From the NCBI GenBank assembly GCA_902825985.1, contig CADEDC010000035.1, forward strand, positions 1 to 57,541: a stretch of 57,541 bases of DNA, written 5' to 3'. Source of the stretch: an uncultured Acidobacteriota bacterium. GTDB lineage: Bacteria; Acidobacteriota; Vicinamibacteria; Vicinamibacterales; CAVVIG01. Both the position numbers and the translations under genes were made by a program. How positions within the stretch are numbered: position 1 is the first letter of the stretch; each line of letters begins with the position of its first letter. This document shows positions 17,534-26,168 of the stretch, piece after piece. The notes under the pieces are model-generated. The model did no database searches and was not told where the DNA came from. It saw nothing but the letters and a program-made list of their open reading frames with translations.

Positions 17534-19162
17534 ATGACGAAGTTGACCCTCTCGGCCGCGCTGGTGCTCGCTGCGTCACTGTCAGCCCGGGGAGCGCAGG
17601 GCGCACCAGGAGCCCTGGGAGCCCAGGGAGCCCAGGGAGCCCAGGGAGCGGGCGGGCCCGCCACCCCGACATCGGGCGCCTCTGCCGCACGGGCGGGAGG
17701 TGCGCCGGGCGGGCGGGCGGGCGACGCCAGTGCCCGCGTCGCGGATGCCGCCGAGCAGCAGGACGGCCCACGGGTCGCCGCGCTGGTGGCCCAGGGGGCC
17801 GACGTCAACGCCGCCCAGCCGGACGGCGCCACCGCCCTGCACTGGGCGGTGCACTTCGACCTGCCTCCTACCGTCGACCTGCTGCTGCGCCGCGGCGCCC
17901 GCGTCGATGCCGTCAACGATCACGGCGTCACGCCGCTGGCCCTGGCGTGCGAGAACGGCAATGTCGCCCTGATCAACCGGCTGCTGGCGGCCGGTGCGAA
18001 TCCCAACCTGCCGACCGACACCGGCATCACGCCGCTCATGAGCGCCGCCCGCGCCGGTGCGAGTGAGGCAGTGAAGGCACTCATCGCCCGTGGCGCGGCG
18101 GTCAACGCCCGCGAGACCTCACACCAGCAGACCGCGCTGATGTGGGCGGTGGCCCAGAAGCACGTCGCCGTCGTCCAGGTGCTGGTGGAGAACGGCGCCG
18201 ATGTCGGCGCCCGCACGCCGGCGCGTCATCGCACCATCCAGACCGGCAATCGCTATGGCGATCAGAACAGCATCAAGGGCAGCGTCAGCGAGACCGACCT
18301 CGGCGGGTTCTCGCCCCTGCTGTTTGCGGCCCGCAACGGCGATGCCGACTCGGCTCGCGTGCTGTTGACCGCCGGGGCGCCGGTGGACGACACGGCCGCC
18401 AACGGCGCCACCGCGCTCATCGTCGCCGCCCACAGCGGTCACCACGATGTCGCGGAACTGCTGCTCGCGCAGGGCGCGAATCCGAACGCCGACGGTCCGG
18501 GCTACACGCCGCTCCATGCGGCGGTGCTGCGCGGCGACCTCGCCCTGGTCCAGAGCCTGCTCGGGCGCGGCGCGAAGCCCGATCCGCGTCTCGTCAGGGG
18601 CACGTCCAGCCGCTACTACAGCAAGGACTACGCGTTCAACGATACCCTCATCGGCGCGACGCCACTGTTGCTGGCGGCGCGCTACGGCGAGCCGGAGATG
18701 ATGCGTGCCCTCGCGGCCGCCGGTGCCGATCCCACGGTCACGCTGCCGGACGGCTCGACGATGATCATGACGGCACTGGCGGTGACGCGTGGCTACGGGG
18801 CGTTTCGCGCCGGCGACCGGCGCGAACGGTATCAGGGCCCTGCCGACGTCGCTGCGAAAGTCGACGGCGAAGAGGAACAGGTGACGTTCGCGGTCGTCAA
18901 GCTGGCGCTCTCACTCGGCGTCGACCCGAAGGTGGCGAACAGGTCCGGCGACACCGCCATGCATCAGGCCGCCAGCCAGTCGGTCGACAGCGTGATTCCG
19001 TTGCTCGCCGAGGCCGGCGCGCCGCTCGAGCCGCGGAATGCCCGCGGGCAAACGCCGCTGTCGATCACTGCGGTCGGCGCACGATTCGGGCTCTACGCCA
19101 TGGACGAGGCGTCACGCACCGCCACCGCCGCGGTGCTGAGGAAGTTGGGCGCGAAGGAATAG
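17534..19162 (+). CDS. Exported ankyrin-repeat protein with collagen-like linker (Ank2)
   Basis: A 542-residue protein. A short signal peptide (MTKLTLSAALVLAASLSARG) leads straight into a Gly-X-Y linker of GAQ and GAP triplets at about 20-42, then a Gly/Ala-rich linker, then roughly eleven ankyrin repeats. As in Ank1 there is a loop between repeats 4 and 5 (rich in Arg, Thr, Tyr, Gly) and an insertion after the DPR motif containing RYYSKDYAFND, before GATPLLLAAR. AAAAGG precedes the ATG. The gene is divergent from the module-2 diheme gene. Collagen-like linkers usually act as flexible or stalk-like spacers; here the linker arises from a 9-bp repeat. Probably a periplasmic or surface scaffold; binding partner unknown. 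Confidence 0.88.
   Translation: MTKLTLSAALVLAASLSARGAQGAPGALGAQGAQGAQGAGGPATPTSGASAARAGGAPGGRAGDASARVADAAEQQDGPRVAALVAQGADVNAAQPDGATALHWAVHFDLPPTVDLLLRRGARVDAVNDHGVTPLALACENGNVALINRLLAAGANPNLPTDTGITPLMSAARAGASEAVKALIARGAAVNARETSHQQTALMWAVAQKHVAVVQVLVENGADVGARTPARHRTIQTGNRYGDQNSIKGSVSETDLGGFSPLLFAARNGDADSARVLLTAGAPVDDTAANGATALIVAAHSGHHDVAELLLAQGANPNADGPGYTPLHAAVLRGDLALVQSLLGRGAKPDPRLVRGTSSRYYSKDYAFNDTLIGATPLLLAARYGEPEMMRALAAAGADPTVTLPDGSTMIMTALAVTRGYGAFRAGDRRERYQGPADVAAKVDGEEEQVTFAVVKLALSLGVDPKVANRSGDTAMHQAASQSVDSVIPLLAEAGAPLEPRNARGQTPLSITAVGARFGLYAMDEASRTATAAVLRKLGAKE
17591..17653. repeat. Period-9 repeat inside Ank2, encoding Gly-Ala-X triplets
   Basis: Seven 9-base units with consensus GGAGCCCAG lie in frame just after the signal peptide of Ank2 and encode Gly-Ala-Gln-type triplets. 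Three consecutive units are identical, so copy number could vary by slippage without breaking the frame. Confidence 0.8.
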
Positions 19163-19165
19163 CCC

Positions 19166-19411
19166 TCAGTGGTCGTGGTGTTCGATCATCTCGCGTTCGG
19201 CGACCGCCCGGTCGGTCTGTGCCTTCCGGTTGTGGCGGCGGCCGGCAGCCAGGTTCGCCTTGCGGGTGCCGTCGGAGTCGACGGCGAACAGCGACAGCGC
19301 CTTCTCGAGATCCTGCCCCTGACATGACGGGCAGGCCAGCACGGTATCGTGTCGCACGAGCAGCTCAAACGCGGCGCCACAGCCGCGGCAGGTGTATTCG
19401 AACAGGGGCAT
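19166..19411 (-). CDS. FmdB-family zinc-ribbon protein
   Basis: An 81-residue protein that begins MPLFEYTC, the standard start of the FmdB/regulatory zinc-ribbon family; an upstream extension of the same frame is unlike the family and is rejected. Two knuckles, CRGC (8-11) and CPSC (27-30), would bind one zinc ion. The C-terminal part is basic and ends HHDH. FmdB-like proteins are small, cytoplasmic and often guessed to be transcriptional regulators; their true role is unsettled. It ends 3 bp from the end of convergent Ank2 and has no obvious functional link to the modules around it. Confidence 0.85.
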   Translation of the reverse strand: MPLFEYTCRGCGAAFELLVRHDTVLACPSCQGQDLEKALSLFAVDSDGTRKANLAAGRRHNRKAQTDRAVAEREMIEHHDH

Positions 19412-19744
19412 GCTTCGTACCTCGTTGGTGAATCCCGGGGGCCCGTCGCGGCCGGTCCCGCCCCCGGCCGTCTCGGAGTATTTCACATCAGCGCCGCCGT
19501 CGTCCGGCGAACTGTCCCGCGAACCGGCCGCCCCGGCGCGGACGCTGCCGCCGACCCGGGGCGTCAGAGCCGCCCGGTGGCGCCGCCGGTGCCAGCGGAT
19601 CGCAGTCAACTTTGACCTCGATCCACGGGCCGGCGCGCGGCGCGGAGCCGACGCTATAATCCCACGCGAACCGATCCGCGTGGCCAGACCGCCGTGCGAC
19701 GGCAGGGTGTCGCGTCACGTATGCCGTGGCACCCGGGACTCGGA
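19412..19744 (+). other. Intergenic control region upstream of module 3
   Basis: This gap separates the divergent FmdB-type gene and the module-3 diheme gene. It is GC-rich and contains a perfect TATAAT at 19655-19660 and a TTGACC at 19612-19617 that is too far away (37 bp) to pair with it. No RNA gene or further ORF is convincing. Confidence 0.5.
19655..19660 (+). promoter_or_regulatory. Possible -10 box (TATAAT) for module 3
   Basis: A perfect TATAAT stands out in very GC-rich DNA, 84 bp before the likely ATG of the module-3 diheme gene. The -35 position (about 19632) is only GC-rich, so any promoter would depend on an activator or another sigma factor. Confidence 0.4.
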
Positions 19745-22159
19745 ATGATTATGAAATCACCCTTCGTGACGCTGGCAGTGATGGCCGGGCTGACCGCGAC
19801 TCTGGCGACGCCGGCGGCTGCCGGTCAGACAGGCACGGCGGCGGGCGTCGGTAGCGCGTCGGGCCACAAGGCGGTGCTCGACAAGTACTGCGTCACGTGC
19901 CACAACTCGCGGCTGAAGACGGCCAACCTCGTGCTCGAGGGCATCGACGTCGCCAACGTGTCCGCCGGCGCACCGATCTGGGAAAAGGTCGTCCGCAAGA
20001 TGCGGACGGCTCAGATGCCGCCGTCGGGGCGGCCGCGTCCCGAGAAGGAGGCGTATTCGTCGATGGTCGCGTGGCTGGAGGGCGAGCTCGACCGCGACGC
20101 CGCGGTTCGCCCGAACCCCGGGCGCACCGAGTCGCTGCACCGGCTGAACCGCGACGAGTACCGCCGGGCCGTCCGCGACGTGCTGGCGCTCGACATCGAT
20201 GTCGCGGCACTGCTGCCGGCCGATGACATGAGCTACGGGTTCGACAACATGGCGGGCGTGCTCAAGATCACGCCATCCCTGCTCGATCGCTACCTGGCCG
20301 CGGCCCGCCAGATCAGCCGTGTCGCCGTGGGAAACCCCAAGCTCGCGGCGACCGCCGACACGTTTCGCCTGAAGGCCGATCTGTATCAGGACGTCGCGTT
20401 CGAGGATCTGCCGATTGGGACCCGCGGCGGCACCGCGATCGACTACCAGTTCCCGCTCGATGCCGAATACACGATCGCGGTCGAGCCGCTCGGCGGCGGC
20501 GCCGACGCCCACCAGCTGGAGATCAGCATCGACGGCGAACGGCTCCAGGTGTTCGAGCTCGGTCCGCGACGTGGCCAGGGGACCGGCCAGGGGTACGACT
20601 CCGAGGGCGCTGCCCTGCAGGTGAAGACGCGGGTGAAGGCCGGCCCGCGCCGGCTGGCGGTGACCTTCGTGCGCAAGACCGCGGCCCTGGTCGAAGGCGT
20701 GCGCGAGCCGTTCATGGTGACGCACGCCGAGGGCGATGCCCGCGTGCAGCCGGGCGTGGCAGCCGTGACCATCACCGGACCGTTCAACGCGACGGGCGCG
20801 CAGGACACGCCGAGCCGTCGCCGCATCTTCGTCTGTCGTCCGAGTGGCGAGGCGAGCGAGGCCGCCTGCGCGCGGCAGATCGTCTCGACGCTGGCGCGGC
20901 GGGCATATCGGCGCCCGGTGACCGCCAATGAAGTCGAGACCCTGCTGAGCTTCTATCGGGACGGTCGGCAGAAAGATGGCTTCGACGGCGGCATCGAGGC
21001 CGCGGTGCGCCGTCTGCTGGTGGCGCCCGAGTTCCTGTTCCGCGTCGAGGCGGATCCCGCCGGTGCGAGGCCGGGCACGACCTACGCGTTGTCGGACCTC
21101 GAACTGGCATCGCGCCTGTCGTTCTTCCTGTGGAGCAGCGTGCCCGATGACCAGCTGCTCGACCTCGCGGCGCGGGGGCAGCTGCGTCAGCCGCGGGTGC
21201 TCGAGGCGCAGGTGACGCGGATGCTGGCCGATCCGCGTGCCGATGCGATCGCGCGCAACTTCGCCGGGCAGTGGCTTTACCTGCGCACCATCGAAGGGTC
21301 GACGCCCGACGTGTACCTCTTCCCGAACTTCAGCGAGAACCTGCGGCGCGACTTCCGGCGCGAGACGGAGCTCTTCTTCCAGAGCATCCTGCACGACAAC
21401 CGCAGCGTCCTCGACCTCGTCACGGCCGACTACACGTTTGTCAACGAGCGGTTGGCGAAGCACTACGGCATTCCGAACGTCTACGGAAGTCACTTCCGCA
21501 AGGTGGCGATTCCCGACCCCAACCGCCGCGGCCTGCTCGGCCAGGGCAGCATCCTGACGGTGACCTCGCTGGCCGATCGCACCACGGTGGTCGGGCGCGG
21601 GAAGTGGATCATGGAGAATCTGCTCGCCTCGCCGCCGCCGCAGCCGCCGCCGAACGTGCCGCCGCTGGCGACCAACGACGGCAGGAGCGCGCCGAAGACG
21701 CTGCGCGAGCGCATGGAGCAGCATCGCGCCAACCCGGTATGTGCCGCGTGCCACACACGGATGGATCCGCTCGGTTTCGCGCTGGAGAACTTCGACGCGA
21801 CCGGGCAATGGCGCGAGCTGGAGGATGGCCGCCCGATCGACAGTTCGGGTGTGCTGCCTGACGGCACGAAATTCGCCGGTCCGACCGGCCTGCGAGGCCT
21901 GCTGCTCGGTCAGCCGCGTTCGATCGTCCAGGCGTTCACCGAGAAGCTGATGACCTACTCACTCGGCCGAGGTCTCGACTTCTACGACGCACCGGCCGTG
22001 CGGAAGATCGTGAACGACGCCGCGGCACGCAACTACGCAGTGCAGGCGATCGTGGCGGGCATCGTGAAGAGCACGCCCTTCCTGATGCGGCGAACCGAGA
22101 CGCCGCCGGCGGTCGCCTCGCACGACCCGGCGTCGCCGGCGGGGCGCGCGAACCAGTAG
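19745..22159 (+). CDS. DUF1592-family diheme c-type protein, module 3
   Basis: About 804 residues from the ATG at 19745 (another ATG at 19751; upstream GTG 19694 and ATG 19721 give a poorer signal peptide). The first heme motif CVTCH is near 49-53, with MPPSGRPRP after it. DUF1587 (HRLNRDEYRRAVRDVL), a beta-rich middle domain shorter than in modules 4 and 5, DUF1595 (RRAYRRPV), DUF1592 (LSFFLWSSVPDDQLL, DYTFVNERLAKHYG), DUF1588 (Pro-rich linker, second heme motif CAACH near 666-670) and DUF1585 (EKLMTYSLGRG) follow in order. The C terminus has a 20-residue Ala/Pro tail. The DUF1552 gene follows after 103 bp, a wider gap than in the other modules. Exported; activity unknown. Confidence 0.9.
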   Translation: MIMKSPFVTLAVMAGLTATLATPAAAGQTGTAAGVGSASGHKAVLDKYCVTCHNSRLKTANLVLEGIDVANVSAGAPIWEKVVRKMRTAQMPPSGRPRPEKEAYSSMVAWLEGELDRDAAVRPNPGRTESLHRLNRDEYRRAVRDVLALDIDVAALLPADDMSYGFDNMAGVLKITPSLLDRYLAAARQISRVAVGNPKLAATADTFRLKADLYQDVAFEDLPIGTRGGTAIDYQFPLDAEYTIAVEPLGGGADAHQLEISIDGERLQVFELGPRRGQGTGQGYDSEGAALQVKTRVKAGPRRLAVTFVRKTAALVEGVREPFMVTHAEGDARVQPGVAAVTITGPFNATGAQDTPSRRRIFVCRPSGEASEAACARQIVSTLARRAYRRPVTANEVETLLSFYRDGRQKDGFDGGIEAAVRRLLVAPEFLFRVEADPAGARPGTTYALSDLELASRLSFFLWSSVPDDQLLDLAARGQLRQPRVLEAQVTRMLADPRADAIARNFAGQWLYLRTIEGSTPDVYLFPNFSENLRRDFRRETELFFQSILHDNRSVLDLVTADYTFVNERLAKHYGIPNVYGSHFRKVAIPDPNRRGLLGQGSILTVTSLADRTTVVGRGKWIMENLLASPPPQPPPNVPPLATNDGRSAPKTLRERMEQHRANPVCAACHTRMDPLGFALENFDATGQWRELEDGRPIDSSGVLPDGTKFAGPTGLRGLLLGQPRSIVQAFTEKLMTYSLGRGLDFYDAPAVRKIVNDAAARNYAVQAIVAGIVKSTPFLMRRTETPPAVASHDPASPAGRANQ

Positions 22160-22262
22160 CCGCAAGCGGTGGATGGGGCAGGCGGCGTAGGGCAATGGGG
22201 TGCCTACGGCGCAATCGGGCTGGGGTTCAGGGCACTCGCCCGGCTGTAAAAAGGAGCCAGTG

Positions 22263-23612
22263 ATGTTCATCTCGAAGATGGCGCTTCCGCGACGGACTTT
22301 CCTGCGAGGCGTCGGGGCGACGCTGGCCTTGCCGTTACTCGACGCGATGATTCCGGCGCTGGGGGCCGCGGACACCCGGAAGCCGGCCAAACGCCTCGGC
22401 TTCATCTACACGCCGAACGGCGCGACCATGTCAGCCTGGACGCCGGGAAGTGATGGGCCGCTGCAGACGTTGTCTCCCACGCTGAGCCCGCTGGAGCGCT
22501 TCAAGGACCAGCTGCTGGTGCCCACCGGCCTCAGCCAGCGGCAAGCCGAGTCGATGGGTGACGGCAACGGCGAGCATTCGCGCGGCCAGACGGTGTGGCT
22601 GAGCGGCGTGCACCCGAAGCGCACCGAAGGCGCCGACGTCCAGGCCGGCATCACCGTCGACCAGATTGCCGCACAGGCGATCGGCAAGGACACGCCACTG
22701 CTGTCACTCGAGATGGCGCTCGAGCAGAACTACCTGGTGGGCAACTGCGACAACGGCTACAGCTGTGTCTACTGGAACACGATCTCGTGGCGGACGCCGA
22801 CCACGCCGTTGCCGATGGAAGTGAATCCGCGTGTCGTGTTCGAGCGGTTGTTCGGCGACGGGGGCACGCCGGAGCAACGTCTCGGACAGGTTCGCGAGGA
22901 TCGGAGCATTCTCGACTCGGTGCGCGAGTCTGTCGCCGCACTGCAGACGCGCCTGGGCGCCAGCGACCGCGTGCGCGTCGCGGAATACCTCGACTCGATG
23001 CGTGAGATCGAGCGACGAATCCAGATCGCCGAGCGTCAGAGCGGCGAATCGCCGGTCGCGCTGCCGGATCGTCCGGTCGGCGTGCCTGAAGCCTACGACG
23101 ACCACGCCAAACTGATGTTCGACCTCGCCGCCGTGGCGTTCCAGGCGGATATCACCCGCGTGTTCACGCTACTCCTCGGGCGCGAGCAGACCAATCGCCC
23201 GTACCCGTGGCTGGGCGTGCCAGAAGCGCACCACGCCGTGTCGCATCACCAGAACGACCCGGTGCGGCTCGCGAAAGCGGCCAAGATCAACACCTATCAC
23301 ATCGATCTGCTGGCGCAGTTCGCCGACAAGCTGAAGTCCATCAGGGACGGCGACGGCACGCTGCTCGATCATGCGATCCTGATGCAGGGTAGCGGCCTGA
23401 GCAACTCAGACCAGCACTCGCACATCGACCTGCCGCTGGTGGTATTGGGCGGCGGCGCCGGCACCGTCAAGGGCGGGCGCCATCTGCGGTTCGCCAAGGA
23501 TACGCCGATGAACAACCTGCACATGTCGATTCTCGACAAGGTCGGCGTGCCGGTCGAAAAGTTCGGCGACGCCACCGGCCGGCTGACGCTCGAGCCGCTG
23601 TCGGGCGTGTAG
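22263..23612 (+). CDS. Tat-exported DUF1552 protein, module 3
   Basis: A 449-residue protein from the ATG at 22263, with AAGGAG at 22251-22256; the frame is open further upstream but without family similarity. The N terminus MFISKM followed by LPRRTFLRG is the clearest Tat motif of the five paralogues. It has CDNGYSC, HHAVSHHQ and GGRHLRF. Differences from the others include YWNTISWR in place of YTNTIAWR and the sequence QGSGLSNSDQHSH near the C terminus. It is the most divergent DUF1552 here, in keeping with module 3 being the only one with a co-directional ankyrin gene (next, 60 bp downstream). Role presumed shared with the diheme partner. Confidence 0.9.
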   Translation: MFISKMALPRRTFLRGVGATLALPLLDAMIPALGAADTRKPAKRLGFIYTPNGATMSAWTPGSDGPLQTLSPTLSPLERFKDQLLVPTGLSQRQAESMGDGNGEHSRGQTVWLSGVHPKRTEGADVQAGITVDQIAAQAIGKDTPLLSLEMALEQNYLVGNCDNGYSCVYWNTISWRTPTTPLPMEVNPRVVFERLFGDGGTPEQRLGQVREDRSILDSVRESVAALQTRLGASDRVRVAEYLDSMREIERRIQIAERQSGESPVALPDRPVGVPEAYDDHAKLMFDLAAVAFQADITRVFTLLLGREQTNRPYPWLGVPEAHHAVSHHQNDPVRLAKAAKINTYHIDLLAQFADKLKSIRDGDGTLLDHAILMQGSGLSNSDQHSHIDLPLVVLGGGAGTVKGGRHLRFAKDTPMNNLHMSILDKVGVPVEKFGDATGRLTLEPLSGV

Positions 23613-23671
23613 GCGCGAGCCGCGGCCTCGCGTCCCATGGAATGGTGCCAGTTGCGCGGAGACATTCGGTC

Positions 23672-25414
23672 ATGAACCAGCAGTCACGACGAGCGGGTGC
23701 CGCCAGCCTGGCACTCGTCATCACGATGGCCGGGTTGGCATCGGCGCGCGCGGCGCATGCCCAGCCTCGGGCCGCAGCGCCGGCGGCGTCTCGCCCCGCG
23801 GCGGCCGGCGGCGCGCCCGCCCGGCGGACGGCCACCGCACCCGGCTCGCGGTCGCTGCTGGATGCCCTCCGACTTGGCGATCGCCAGGCGGCCCGGAGCC
23901 TGCTGGCGCGACGTCCGGCTGAGGCGAAGACGACCACGCCGGATGGCACGACGCCGCTGCACCTGGCCGTGCAACAGGACGATCAGGAACTCGTCGATCT
24001 GCTCCTGAAGGCGGGGGCCGACGCCCGGGCTGCGAATCGCTACGGGGCGACGCCGCTCTTCGTCGCCTGCCAGAACGGCAGCGCGGCCTTGATCGACCGG
24101 CTGCTCAAGGCCGGCGCCGACGCCACGGGCGCGACGTCCGAAGGCGAGACGATGCTGATGACGGCCGCTCGGACCGGCAAGGTCGAAGCGGTCAAGCTGC
24201 TGCTGGCCAACGGTGCCGACCCGCGCGCGGTGGAAGGGTGGCGCGGCCAGACGGCGCTGATGTGGGCCGCGGCCGAGAACCACACCGCGGTTGTCCAGAC
24301 GCTCATCGAGGCGGGTGCCGACGTCAACGCCCGGTCGAACGGCGGCTTCACGCCGCTGCTGTTCGCCGTGCGCGCCGGCCGCACCGATACCGTGCAGCTC
24401 CTGCTGGCCAAAGGCGCGAACCCGAACGACGTCATCGGCGGGAATCGCCCGGCGGCAGCCACAGCGGCGATGCGGCCACCGACGACGGCGGCGACCGGAG
24501 GGGCGATTGGCAACGCCGCCGGAGGACGGCTGGCGGCCAACAACGCCGATCCGCTGACCACGCTCTTCCAGGTGTTCAACACCGGCTCGCGCGCCACCAG
24601 CCGCACCGGCCCGGGCACCAACGCACTCATCCTGGCGATCATGAACGGCCACTTCGAACTGGCCGCTGCACTGATCGATCGCGGCGCCGATCCGAACGCC
24701 GAAGGTCCCGGGTGGTCTGCCCTCCATCAACTGGCCTGGACGCGTCGGCCCCCGATTCAGCACGGCCTGCCGCCGCCGGTCCACACCGGTCGCCTCGACA
24801 GCCTGACGCTCGCGCGCCAGCTGCTCGAACGCGGCGCGAACCCCAACGCGCGCATGACGAAGGAACCGTCCGATGGTGCTCGGAACATCCTCAACCGCCT
24901 CGGGTCGACGCCGTTCCTGCAGGCGGCCAAGCTGGCCGACATCCCGTACATGAAGCTCCTGCTCGAGTTCAAGGCCGACCCCTCGATCATGACGTTGGAA
25001 GGGGCGACGCCGCTCATGGCGGCCGCCGGCGTCGGCATCTGGCACACGGGCGAGAGCGCCGGCACGAACGAGGAAGCGTTCGAGGCGGCCAAGCTGTGCG
25101 TCGAGCTCGGTAACGACGTGAACGCCGTCGATGCCAATGGCGACACGGCGCTCCATGGCGCGGCGCTGCGCGGCTCGCGCGAGATCATCCAGCTGCTCGC
25201 CGACAAGGGCGCCAAGCTGAACACGGTGAACAAGATTGGGTGGACGCCGTGGATCATCGCCGACGGCGTCTTCTACCCGAACACCTACAACCGCGAGTTG
25301 GAAGCGGCCGAGCTGCTGCTCAAGCTGGGCGCCGACAAGACGCTCGGCAAGCGCCGCGACGTCGATCTGCCGCCGACCGAAGCGTTGGCGCAGACAGGCC
25401 AGGCTCCACGGTAG
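23672..25414 (+). CDS. Exported ankyrin-repeat protein (Ank3)
   Basis: A 580-residue protein from the ATG at 23672, preceded by a GGAG; an ATG at 23642 would add ten residues. The signal peptide ends ARAAHAQ. Ankyrin repeats occupy about 65-250 and 320-570. They are split by a roughly 70-residue Ala/Thr/Pro/Gly-rich insertion (PAAATAAM region), probably disordered. After NPNAR there is an insertion and then GSTPFLQAAK, the same architecture as the other ankyrin paralogues. It lies 60 bp downstream of the module-3 DUF1552 gene on the same strand, so the three genes probably form one transcript. This is the best evidence in the window that the ankyrin proteins belong functionally to the modules. 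No enzyme domain is visible. Confidence 0.88.
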   Translation: MNQQSRRAGAASLALVITMAGLASARAAHAQPRAAAPAASRPAAAGGAPARRTATAPGSRSLLDALRLGDRQAARSLLARRPAEAKTTTPDGTTPLHLAVQQDDQELVDLLLKAGADARAANRYGATPLFVACQNGSAALIDRLLKAGADATGATSEGETMLMTAARTGKVEAVKLLLANGADPRAVEGWRGQTALMWAAAENHTAVVQTLIEAGADVNARSNGGFTPLLFAVRAGRTDTVQLLLAKGANPNDVIGGNRPAAATAAMRPPTTAATGGAIGNAAGGRLAANNADPLTTLFQVFNTGSRATSRTGPGTNALILAIMNGHFELAAALIDRGADPNAEGPGWSALHQLAWTRRPPIQHGLPPPVHTGRLDSLTLARQLLERGANPNARMTKEPSDGARNILNRLGSTPFLQAAKLADIPYMKLLLEFKADPSIMTLEGATPLMAAAGVGIWHTGESAGTNEEAFEAAKLCVELGNDVNAVDANGDTALHGAALRGSREIIQLLADKGAKLNTVNKIGWTPWIIADGVFYPNTYNRELEAAELLLKLGADKTLGKRRDVDLPPTEALAQTGQAPR

Positions 25415-25429
25415 CCCCGGCGCCCCGTG

Positions 25430-26041
25430 CTACTTCGGCGGGGTGATGGCGACGTCGCGCAGCGCGAGCACGTCGCCAGGCAGTTCGTCGGCACCGGCCG
25501 GCACGCCGTTCCTTTCGAGCAGATAGGCGACGATATCTACGTAGGTGTCGAGCGGCAGGCTGGTCGGCGCTTGCTTTGGCATCGTGCTGGCGATGGCGTA
25601 GACCATGTCGCCGAGCGTCTGGTCCCTGAACCGCTCCACGAGCGAAGAACCGAAGGCCTGCGGGCCCGCCAGAGCGGGCGCGCGGCCGACGCCATCATCC
25701 ATGAAGCCGCCCGAGAGGTCGTCCTTGTGGCAGTAGCCGCAGGCGCTCTTGTAGGCCTCTTCTCCCCGGGATGCCTGGGCCTTCGAGTACACCCGGCTCC
25801 ACACGGTCATCGTCGGCTGGGCCGCAACGAGGGGCGTGCCAGCCATCGCGGCAGTGAGGAGCCAGGCGAGCGCTCCGATTCCCACCAGCCCGGCACGCGC
25901 CCGAGGGGCGGCCGGAACCGAGTGCGACCGACGGGTGACGCGTGTGACCGGAGTGACAGATGTGGCGCGTGACACCCGCGCATTGTGAACCGAAAACGCG
26001 TGAGCGGGAAAGCGCGAAACCAACAAGCGAACGACCGTCAT
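25430..26041 (-). CDS. Monoheme c-type cytochrome (class I)
   Basis: About 203 residues if begun at the ATG at 26041; a GTG further in is possible because the N-terminal 45 residues are odd. A hydrophobic signal segment (GLVGIGALAWLLTAAMAG) precedes a mature cytochrome c domain with CGYCH near 101-105 and a likely Met ligand near 154 in TMPKQAP. LDTYVDIVAYLLERNG is the usual C-terminal helix. It is a periplasmic electron carrier. The N-terminal leader contains a VT-rich run encoded by a 9-bp-period repeat, which either is an unusual leader or means translation starts later. The gene lies 127 bp downstream of Ank4 on the same strand and converges with Ank3. Likely electron partner of the nearby redox modules, by position only. 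Confidence 0.82.
   Translation of the reverse strand: MTVVRLLVSRFPAHAFSVHNARVSRATSVTPVTRVTRRSHSVPAAPRARAGLVGIGALAWLLTAAMAGTPLVAAQPTMTVWSRVYSKAQASRGEEAYKSACGYCHKDDLSGGFMDDGVGRAPALAGPQAFGSSLVERFRDQTLGDMVYAIASTMPKQAPTSLPLDTYVDIVAYLLERNGVPAGADELPGDVLALRDVAITPPK
25933..25971. repeat. Period-9 degenerate repeat at the 5' end of the cytochrome gene
   Basis: Four to five imperfect 9-base units with a shared GTGAC core lie within the leader-coding part of the cytochrome c gene and read on the minus strand as Val-Thr-X triplets. The unit differs from that at 1-90 but has the same period and GT-rich core. Confidence 0.5.
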
Positions 26042-26168
26042 GACCCGAAGCCGCGTTGAATCGTCGCGGGCGCCGGCGTGACCCCGATGATGGCTGCCGT
26101 CGGCCCGCCGCCGGGCGCGCAGAGCGCCGGGGGGGCGGGTGCCGGCCGGCGTCTGTCCGAGCGCCGCG

